From positions 1 to 36,322 of the forward strand of contig JADHRC010000003.1 in NCBI GenBank assembly GCA_016777645.1: a stretch of DNA of 36,322 nucleotides, written 5' to 3'. How positions within the stretch are numbered: the stretch's first letter is position 1; the number at the start of each line of letters is the position of its first letter. A program made the translations under genes and the position numbers. The DNA comes from Alphaproteobacteria bacterium. Its GTDB lineage: Bacteria > Pseudomonadota > Alphaproteobacteria > Puniceispirillales > Marisalimonadaceae. The notes below the pieces were generated by a model. The model searched no databases. It was not told where the DNA came from and saw only the letters and a list, made by a program, of their open reading frames with translations. Positions 29,434-36,322 of the stretch are shown piece by piece.

Positions 29434-29453
29434 AGATTGTATTCAAAATAATT

Positions 29454-30248
29454 CTAAGTTTTTTGTATTAAAGAATTTTGAAGCATAACCCCAACTACAA
29501 GCATTTTTGGAATAACAACTGTAACTAGGTTGTGGATAGGAATATTAATATCAACTTTATTATTAGGATTTGTTTTGATATTGATGTCATTCAGCAAAGG
29601 TTCAATCATAATTTCAGTTCTTTTATTTAAAAATGATATGTTATTTTTAAACAAGCTTTTATCTAAACCAGAAAACATTCCCCATATCAAAGACAAAAAA
29701 GAAGGCCACCTTGATAGTTCAACATATAGACCAGGCGGAAATGGAATATATTCATTAGTATTTATAAACATTTCTGATAGAGAATTGATAGATGCAAAGG
29801 TTTCTTTACTAATTAAGTGAGAAACATCATTTTGTGTTATTTTGCTTTCAAGCAAAATATTATCTTTTAAAAAAATATTTTGGTCATAAGCTTTTAGAAA
29901 AGATGACAAACCAATAAGGTTTTTTGAATTTCCAGTATTATATTTTTCAATAATTTTAATAATCTCTATTTTTTCTTCTTTTTTTATACCTATGGATTTA
30001 AGAATGTGATCTGGAATTTTAGGTAATTTCTGAATTTGAATGCTATCTATTATTTGAGGTTGCACTTTTTCAAGTTTACCAGACATATATAATGTTTTTG
30101 AAGAATCCCAAACCCATTCTAAGCTTCCATCAATAGTTGCAAGATACCGCCATATTGTATTAACCACTTTAAGATTTAATGATTTTCTTAAATCAGAGTA
30201 AATCAAGGCTATATTGCCCTGAGCATCTTCTTCTTTGATTTCATACAT
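29454..30248 (-). CDS. DehI-like (halocarboxylic acid dehalogenase/dehydrogenase DehI family) protein
   Basis: 264 aa; EEDAQGNIALIYSDLRKSLNLKVVNTIWRYLATIDGSLEWVWDSSKTLY resembles the DehI family N-terminal repeat. Confidence 0.55.
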   Translation of the reverse strand: MYEIKEEDAQGNIALIYSDLRKSLNLKVVNTIWRYLATIDGSLEWVWDSSKTLYMSGKLEKVQPQIIDSIQIQKLPKIPDHILKSIGIKKEEKIEIIKIIEKYNTGNSKNLIGLSSFLKAYDQNIFLKDNILLESKITQNDVSHLISKETFASINSLSEMFINTNEYIPFPPGLYVELSRWPSFLSLIWGMFSGLDKSLFKNNISFLNKRTEIMIEPLLNDINIKTNPNNKVDINIPIHNLVTVVIPKMLVVGVMLQNSLIQKT

Positions 30249-30377
30249 TAATACAAATCCTAAATATTTCTTAAAACATTTTAAGTATCTAGACTTTTTC
30301 TATATCAGTAAAGAAAAGAGATACAAAAATAGCTTTTGATAGCTAAAGTGTTTCCCCCTAGTTATTGCCGTCATAAA

Positions 30378-30411
30378 ATGCCCTAAAATTCTAATTCTAT
30401 GCCCTATAATT
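30378..30411. repeat. Direct repeat ATGCCCTAAAATT / ATGCCCTATAATT with 21-nt spacing
   Basis: Copies at 30378-30390 and 30399-30411, one mismatch. Confidence 0.5.
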
Positions 30412-30548
30412 AGCGTAAAAAGGTATATTAAAAAAAGTAGTTTCTTTATAACCAAATAAACCTTTAACAAAGGCTAAAATAAAATAGCAAAAAAAGATGC
30501 AAAAATCTCTTGTAGGTAATTGATATATATATATATAGGAAAATTAAG

Positions 30549-30623
30549 TGGTGATCCCTACGAGATTCGAACTCGTATTGCCGCCGTGAAAGGGCGGTGT
30601 CCTAACCATTAGACGAAGGGACC
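30549..30623 (-). tRNA. tRNA-Glu (UUC anticodon), CCA encoded
   Basis: GGTCCCTTCGTCTAATGGTTAGGACACCGCCCTTTCACGGCGGTAATACGAGTTCGAATCTCGTAGGGATCACCA; cloverleaf stems pair, TTC anticodon in CCTTTCACG loop, TTCGAAT T-loop. Confidence 0.97.
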
Positions 30624-30659
30624 ACTGGATTAAGTTATTAACTATAATTTTATTAAAAA

Positions 30660-32465
30660 TCAAGTAACATCTGAATAAATAATATCATCTAACATTAATT
30701 CCACAGAATTACTATTGTTCCATGTATCTATAGATAAGCTACCTAAGAAATTGAAAACTTTATTTTCGTAGTCATTAAACACTATATTTAAAGAACTATT
30801 TAGAAGATTAAATTTTTTAACTTTTAGTTTTTTTGATGATCCGTCATTTATATAAAAAGAAGCATGCTCATTATTAATACCAAACCTTCTGAACGATGAA
30901 ATCTTACCATTAGGTATAATAAATTTAGGTTCTTCCATTTCCGAGCCCCAAGGGCCTAATGTTTGAAGCCAATTTGCTAATTCATAAGTGCAAGCTGAAA
31001 TTGGTATAACCGAAGTAGCAATATAAGAAATTCTAGGAATACCAAAGTTCAAAATTTCATTTACTTTTTGATTTATATAATCATTAAAACTACCAATCTC
31101 TGATTTTTTAATTGTAAAGCCCGCAGCCATGTCATGCCCTCCACCAGAACTAATTAGCTTTTGATTAAAGGCTTCTAAAATTATTTTTCCAAGAGGCACT
31201 CCAAAAATAGACCTTCCTGATCCCTTTCCTATCCCACTTCTATTAAGAGATATTATACATACTGGTCTGTTGTATAATTCTTTCATTCTTCCTGCTACTA
31301 TTCCAGTAACACCTTCGTGAAAATCATCTCCACTTACAATAATAGCACTAGGAAGTTCCTTAGAAGTTTTTATAATTTTTTCTATTTTTCCTATAACTTT
31401 TTTTTCTAGTTCAGCAGTTAAAATTCTCCTTTTTTTATTCAAATCATCTAATTTAGTGGCAAGTTCAAAAGCCTTATATTCATTTTTTTCTTTTAATAGA
31501 CTTACACCTAAGTTACTGTTTCCTATCCTGCCCCCAGCATTAATTCTTGGTCCTAAAGAAAATCCTAATGATTGGGTGTTAGGCTTAGTATTTAATTTAC
31601 TAATATCCGATAAAGCCTTAAGTCCTGGGTTACCTCTTTGCGTCATTATTGATAAGCCCTGTTTAACAAAAGCTCTGTTTAAACCTTTTAGAGGGACCAC
31701 ATCGCATACGGTTCCAAGTGCAACAAGATCTAAAAATTGCATTAGGTTTGGTTCTCTTTTTTTTAAAAAAAAACCTTTGTTTCTTAATTCTCTGTTCAAT
31801 CCGATTAAAAAAATAAAAACCACACCAGCTGCGCATAAATCTTCAAAACCTTCTTTCGTGTCACTTCTTTTGGGGTTAATAATTGCATATGCAGGTGGTA
31901 AAGTTATATCAGGGATGTGGTGATCTATTACTATGAGATCAAGTTTTATATTAGACATTGCTTTTAATGGCTCGAAGGATGAAATACCACAGTCAACAGT
32001 AATAATTAACTCCGTCCCTTTTTTGTAAAGAGATTTTAATGCTTCCTCATTTGGTCCATACCCTTCTAAAAATCTATCTGGAATATGTATAAAAGTTTTA
32101 CAACCACACTGCTCAAGAAAACTAGAAATCATTGCTGCAGAAGTAGCCCCATCAACGTCATAATCGCCCAATATACCTACAGGTCTTGAATTTATTATTT
32201 CATCAGCTAATCTTTTTACTCCTTTTTCTAAATCTTTGAAAAGGAACGGTTCAGGTAATAAGTTTTTAAGTTTTGGTGAAAAAAAATTTTCAAAATCACT
32301 CAAATTAATCCCTTTAAACATTAAATAAGGAGATATGAATTCAGGTATTTGATATCTTTGATGTAAATAATCAGAAAATCTTTTAGTAAATTCATCCGAA
32401 TAAATTAGATTCCAATCCGCATTATTAAATGAAGGTTTTATATTAAACAGTTTTGTTCTAGGCAA
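30660..32465 (-). CDS. recJ: Single-stranded-DNA-specific exonuclease RecJ
   Basis: 601 aa; GILGDYDVDGATSAAM, TVDCGISS, VIDHHIPD, GPRINAGGRIGNS, SGGGHDMAAGFTI motifs. Confidence 0.96.
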   Translation of the reverse strand: MPRTKLFNIKPSFNNADWNLIYSDEFTKRFSDYLHQRYQIPEFISPYLMFKGINLSDFENFFSPKLKNLLPEPFLFKDLEKGVKRLADEIINSRPVGILGDYDVDGATSAAMISSFLEQCGCKTFIHIPDRFLEGYGPNEEALKSLYKKGTELIITVDCGISSFEPLKAMSNIKLDLIVIDHHIPDITLPPAYAIINPKRSDTKEGFEDLCAAGVVFIFLIGLNRELRNKGFFLKKREPNLMQFLDLVALGTVCDVVPLKGLNRAFVKQGLSIMTQRGNPGLKALSDISKLNTKPNTQSLGFSLGPRINAGGRIGNSNLGVSLLKEKNEYKAFELATKLDDLNKKRRILTAELEKKVIGKIEKIIKTSKELPSAIIVSGDDFHEGVTGIVAGRMKELYNRPVCIISLNRSGIGKGSGRSIFGVPLGKIILEAFNQKLISSGGGHDMAAGFTIKKSEIGSFNDYINQKVNEILNFGIPRISYIATSVIPISACTYELANWLQTLGPWGSEMEEPKFIIPNGKISSFRRFGINNEHASFYINDGSSKKLKVKKFNLLNSSLNIVFNDYENKVFNFLGSLSIDTWNNSNSVELMLDDIIYSDVT

Positions 32466-32487
32466 TTTAAAGTCTATGTTACAAAAA

Positions 32488-33783
32488 TTAAGAATAAATA
32501 CTTAAGCAAACAGGTTCATTTATAACGCCATCTAAATCTTGAATTTCAATTAAAGCTTGATTTAAAATATTGTTATCGGCCTCATGCGTAATAATAATTA
32601 AATCAGCAGTTTTATCCCTTTGATTAGCCTTTTGAATGAAACTTTCAATAGATAAATTGTACAATTTAAATATAGAGGTTAAATCTGAGAGCACACCAGA
32701 TTTATCTACAACATTAAGTCTAAGATAAAACTTAAATTTTTCTTTGTAAATACTTGTATTAAAATTGTTTTCAATCTCTGATGAAGTTCTACCAAAAGGG
32801 TATAAATTGGTCTTGTTTGCACAATCAATTATATCAGCAAGAACAGCCGAAGCTGTAGGCTCGCCTCCGGCACCAGGGCCTGTAATCATAACTGATCCAG
32901 CTAAATTAGATTTAACCTGAACAGCATTTGTTACCCCAGAAACACTTGCAAGCCCATAATCCTTTGGTATGAGCCATGGCTCAACTGAGCAAAACAATTC
33001 ATCTATACCATCTCTATTTTTTAGTAACTGGGAATTACCCAATAATTTAATTTTAAAACCAAGTTGATCACAATTTGTTATGTCAGTTAAAGTAATATTT
33101 CTAATACCTTTAATAGAAAGATCTTTTATATTCGGCATTTTACCATAAGCAAGGCCAGATAATATAATAATTTTATGAGCAGCATCAATTCCGTCAATAT
33201 CAAATGAGGGATCCGCTTCTGCATATCCCTTTGCTTGCGCCTCTTCTAAAATCTCATGAAAATCTTTTTTTTCTTTTTCCATCTCATATAAGATGTAATT
33301 ACAAGTCCCGTTTAATATACCTGTAAGCTTGTTAATTTTATTTACAATTAAACCCTCTCTAATGAGTTTCAAAATAGGAATACCGCCGGCTACTGATGCC
33401 TCAAAAGAGAAAAATAAATTATTCTTTTCAGCTAAGACTGCTAATTCTTTTCCATATTTAGCTATCAACGCCTTATTAGCTGTTATTACACCCTTATTGT
33501 TTTCCAAGGCTTTATAACATAATTCCTTTGCAACCCCTTCATCACCTCCTATCAACTCAACGATAACATCAATTTCTGGAACAACAACCATATCTAGAGG
33601 GTTATCAAAAAATTTAATATTTTCTAAGTTAACTTTTCTAGACTTGTTTTTTGATTTTGCTGAGACCGCAATTATCTCAATATGGAAAAGATCTTTTTGA
33701 ACGTTCAAACCATTTAGTATCTGGTAAGCCACCTCTTGTCCAACGTTTCCTAATCCTGCAATTCCTATTTTAATTGAGTTCAT
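32488..33783 (-). CDS. hom: Homoserine dehydrogenase
   Basis: 431 aa; GIAGLGNVGQEVA, NKALIAKYG, GILNGTCNYIL, GYAEADPSFDIDGIDAAHK, C-terminal ACT domain. Confidence 0.96.
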   Translation of the reverse strand: MNSIKIGIAGLGNVGQEVAYQILNGLNVQKDLFHIEIIAVSAKSKNKSRKVNLENIKFFDNPLDMVVVPEIDVIVELIGGDEGVAKELCYKALENNKGVITANKALIAKYGKELAVLAEKNNLFFSFEASVAGGIPILKLIREGLIVNKINKLTGILNGTCNYILYEMEKEKKDFHEILEEAQAKGYAEADPSFDIDGIDAAHKIIILSGLAYGKMPNIKDLSIKGIRNITLTDITNCDQLGFKIKLLGNSQLLKNRDGIDELFCSVEPWLIPKDYGLASVSGVTNAVQVKSNLAGSVMITGPGAGGEPTASAVLADIIDCANKTNLYPFGRTSSEIENNFNTSIYKEKFKFYLRLNVVDKSGVLSDLTSIFKLYNLSIESFIQKANQRDKTADLIIITHEADNNILNQALIEIQDLDGVINEPVCLSIYS

Positions 33784-33828
33784 TATTTAATCCTTTTAAA
33801 ATGAATAAGATAGTTATAGGACAAAAAA

Positions 33829-33858
33829 ATAATAAAAAAAAGGCGTGCAAAGCACACC
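33829..33858 (-). terminator. Intrinsic terminator downstream of rpsI
   Basis: On minus strand GGTGTGC-TTT-GCACGCC hairpin (33842-33858) followed by a T-rich run. Confidence 0.8.
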
Positions 33859-33884
33859 CTTTAAAAATTTTAAATTTTTTATTA

Positions 33885-34370
33885 TTACCTTTTAGAAAAT
33901 TGAAAACTTTTTCTAGCCTTAGCCCTACCATATTTTTTACGCTCGACAACTCTTGAATCTCTAGTAAGCATGCCGGCAGCTTTAAGTGGCTTCCTTAAAT
34001 CAGGTTCAAAAAGGCTCAAAGCCCTGCTCAACCCATGCCTTACGGCCCCTGCTTGACCTGAAAGTCCACCACCTTTAACTGTTGCAACCACATCAAATTG
34101 ATCTTTTCTTTCAGCAATGTCAAAAACAAAATTTAATTGCATTTGTAATACCGGCCTAGCAAAATAATTAATCATATCTTTTCCATTGATTAAAATTTTA
34201 CCAGTTCCTCTTTTGACCCAAACTCGTGCGGTAGATTCTTTTCTTCTACCTGTAGCATATGACCTTCCAAGAGAATCAATTTTGGGTTCACTTTGAACAC
34301 TTTGCTCTTCAATTGCATTTAATTTAGATAAATCGCTTAAATTATTAATTTCTTTGTTTTCTTCAGTCAT
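33885..34370 (-). CDS. rpsI: 30S ribosomal protein S9
   Basis: C-terminal [26 protein letters not shown]...[25 protein letters not shown]. Confidence 0.98.
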   Translation of the reverse strand: MTEENKEINNLSDLSKLNAIEEQSVQSEPKIDSLGRSYATGRRKESTARVWVKRGTGKILINGKDMINYFARPVLQMQLNFVFDIAERKDQFDVVATVKGGGLSGQAGAVRHGLSRALSLFEPDLRKPLKAAGMLTRDSRVVERKKYGRAKARKSFQFSKR

Positions 34371-34382
34371 TTTTTAAAACCC

Positions 34383-34847
34383 TTAACTATTTTTTCTATT
34401 CATAGACTTAACATCTAGAATTTTAGGTGATTGTGCTTCATGAGGATGAGTGTTTCCAGCATACACGTATAACTGCCTCATCACCTGACGTCCTAAAGGG
34501 CCACGAGGAACCATTCTTTCAACAGCCTTTTTAATCACCCTGTCAGGAAATCTTCCATCAAGAATTTTATCAGCTTTTCTTTCTTTCAAGCCACCAGGGT
34601 ATCCAGTATGCCAATAATAGGTCTTTTGAGACCTCTTATTGCCAGTCAAAACTACTTTCTCGCAATTTATAACAATAATATTGTCACCACAGGCCATATG
34701 GGGAGTAAAACCAACTTTATGCTTACCTCTAAGTCTATTAGCAATAATAACTGCTAAACGTCCCAATACTAAACCATCTGCATCAACAACAAACCAGTCT
34801 TTACTAATATCTTTTGGTTTAGCTGAAAAAGTACCTTTTAAAGCCAT
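34383..34847 (-). CDS. rplM: 50S ribosomal protein L13
   Basis: [62 protein letters not shown]. Confidence 0.98.
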   Translation of the reverse strand: MALKGTFSAKPKDISKDWFVVDADGLVLGRLAVIIANRLRGKHKVGFTPHMACGDNIIVINCEKVVLTGNKRSQKTYYWHTGYPGGLKERKADKILDGRFPDRVIKKAVERMVPRGPLGRQVMRQLYVYAGNTHPHEAQSPKILDVKSMNRKNS

Positions 34848-34975
34848 ATTAATTCCTTTGAGTAAAAAATAATAAAATAAAAAAAAACTGAATAACTATT
34901 AACTATATAAAGAAAAATAGTCAACATTATTATTAATTAAATTTATTATTAATTTCAAAGACTTATATTGTTGAG

Positions 34976-34984
34976 TGCTATAAT
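34976..34984 (+). promoter_or_regulatory. Candidate extended -10 promoter upstream of trpD
   Basis: TGcTATAAT (TGn + consensus -10) at 34976-34984, about 115 nt upstream of the preferred trpD start. Confidence 0.4.
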
Positions 34985-35099
34985 ACCACATCATAGTAAG
35001 GCGTTAAGAAAATAATGGTATATTATAAAAAATATTGTAATCAAAATGAATATAAGATTAATTATGTATAAAATATATTTTAATTCGGATTGTTTTATG

Positions 35100-36119
35100 A
35101 ACTCTAATGATAATTTCAAAAATATTTTAAAAATAGTTACAGATGGTAAAGAGCTTAGTTACGAAGAAAGTAAGGAAGCTTTTGAAATTATTATGTCTGG
35201 AAATGCAACTGATGCACAAATTTCATCTTTTTTAACAGCCATTAAAATGCAAGGAATTAATCCAAAGGTTATAGCATCAGGTGCTGAAATTTTACGTGCC
35301 AAATGCATAAACATCTCTTCATTAGAAAATACCATTGATGTTGTTGGAACAGGTGGAGATAATTTGGGTACATTAAATATATCCACGGCTGTATCATTTG
35401 TGATAGCTGGTGCAGGAGTTTCTATTGCAAAACATGGTAATTATGCCGCCAGCTCAAAATCTGGAGCAGCTAACGTTTTGAAAGCATTATCTGTAAATAT
35501 TGAATGTGATATAAGTACTGTACAACAATGCTTGGATAAAATTGGAATTTGCTTTTTATTAGCCCCTAAACACCATATAGCAATGAAATATGTAGGAAAA
35601 ATAAGACAAGAAATAGGAATAAGAACAATTTTTAATTTGCTTGGCCCTTTATCAAATCCTGCGTTCGTAAAAAAACAGTTACTTGGTGTATATGATAAAT
35701 CACTTATTTTACCCTTTGCAGAGTCTCTTAAAACTTTAGGATCAACAAACGCCTGGGTTGTTCATGGTAACGAAGGTTTAGATGAAGTCTCTATTACAGG
35801 CGAAACATATTGTGCCGAATTAAAAGACGGATTAATAAAAGAATTCTCAATTCATCCATCAGATATAGACTTACCATGCGCCAACATTAGTGAAATTATA
35901 GGTGGTGAACCAGAAGAAAATGCAAAGGAAATTTTAGCATTATTTGATGGCAAAAAAAATGCTTTCAGAAACGTAGTTTTATTAAATTCTGCATCAGCCT
36001 TAGTGGTATCAGGAAATGCAAAAAACTTAGAAGAAGGTGCTGTAATAGCTTCTAGATCATTAGACGAAGGTTATGCGATGACTAAGTTAAAACAATTAAT
36101 TGAATTAACAAACTTATAA
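35100..36119 (+). CDS. trpD: Anthranilate phosphoribosyltransferase
   Basis: VVGTGGDNLGTLNISTAVSFVIAGAGVSIAKHGN, SGAANVLKAL, IRTIFNLLGPLSNP; track start is 35046 but MNSNDNFKN at 35100 is the likelier start. Confidence 0.95.
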   Translation, partial: NSNDNFKNILKIVTDGKELSYEESKEAFEIIMSGNATDAQISSFLTAIKMQGINPKVIASGAEILRAKCINISSLENTIDVVGTGGDNLGTLNISTAVSFVIAGAGVSIAKHGNYAASSKSGAANVLKALSVNIECDISTVQQCLDKIGICFLLAPKHHIAMKYVGKIRQEIGIRTIFNLLGPLSNPAFVKKQLLGVYDKSLILPFAESLKTLGSTNAWVVHGNEGLDEVSITGETYCAELKDGLIKEFSIHPSDIDLPCANISEIIGGEPEENAKEILALFDGKKNAFRNVVLLNSASALVVSGNAKNLEEGAVIASRSLDEGYAMTKLKQLIELTNL

Positions 36120-36134
36120 AGCACATTATTAATT

Positions 36135-36322
36135 ATGACTACAAAATTAGAAGAAATTATTAATTACAAAAAAGAAGAATTTTCTTACAGAAAATCATTA
36201 ATAAGTGAAAATGAACTGAATTTATTAATTGATAAACAAGACAAACCAAGAGGCTTTATAAAAAACCTTAATAATATTGAAAAGATTAATCTAATTGCCG
36301 AAATCAAAAAAGCTTCTCCTAG
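36135..36322 (+). CDS. trpC: Indole-3-glycerol phosphate synthase, partial (runs off window)
   Basis: MTTKLEEIINYKKEEFSYRK...LIAEIKKASPS; N-terminal TrpC signature right after trpD. Confidence 0.88.
   Translation, partial: MTTKLEEIINYKKEEFSYRKSLISENELNLLIDKQDKPRGFIKNLNNIEKINLIAEIKKASP

Larger units (their letters stand above)
29286..30548. mobile_element. Candidate small relic integrative element A carrying the DehI-like gene, adjacent to tRNA-Glu
   Basis: Lies between the 44-nt att-like duplicate and the intact tRNA-Glu 3' end; inner edge has TGGAAC repeats and a hairpin; no integrase. Confidence 0.4.

Noticed and set aside
29530-29820. 96-aa plus-strand ORF
   Set aside because: Antisense to the DehI-like gene; low-complexity composition.
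30523-30538. (TA)n microsatellite-like run before tRNA-Glu
   Set aside because: Too short and expected in an AT-rich intergenic region.
31456-31923. 155-aa plus-strand ORF opposite recJ
   Set aside because: Lies entirely antisense to clearly conserved RecJ coding sequence; no recognisable domain.
33774-33956. 60-aa plus-strand ORF
   Set aside because: Spans the rpsI terminator and the rpsI 3' end; spurious.
1-36322. CRISPR arrays, transposases, restriction-modification or classic anti-phage defence genes
   Set aside because: No regularly spaced repeats and no recognisable genes of these types among the ORFs read.

Overview
AT-rich (visibly low-GC) bacterial chromosomal window, most likely from an alphaproteobacterium, probably a marine streamlined type; lineage is inferred from gene content and order only. 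Left part: DUF1467-like fragment - rnj - coaX - birA - complete nqrFEDCBA operon (all minus strand), with apbE and nqrM transcribed divergently. Middle: a DMT exporter, a three-subunit molybdenum hydroxylase (FAD / 2Fe-2S / Mo subunits), an overlapping gnd - gntK - PIF1-like helicase operon, a second DMT exporter, a long-chain acyl-CoA synthetase and an alpha/beta hydrolase. Right-middle (about 23.07-30.62 kb): a region bounded by tRNA-Glu 3'-end duplicates. It carries a Kef-type antiporter, a complete Anbu (bacterial proteasome-like) operon (circularly permuted ATP-grasp, alpha-E, transglutaminase, Anbu peptidase) and a DehI-like gene, next to an intact tRNA-Glu(UUC). I read it as two tandem relic integrative elements with no surviving integrase. 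Right: recJ, hom, rpsI, rplM, trpD and partial trpC. The most interesting items are the Anbu operon inside the tRNA-Glu-flanked segment, the NQR operon in the place where many alphaproteobacteria have nuo, and a 59-aa membrane ORF next to nqrM that falls below the ORF-track cutoff.
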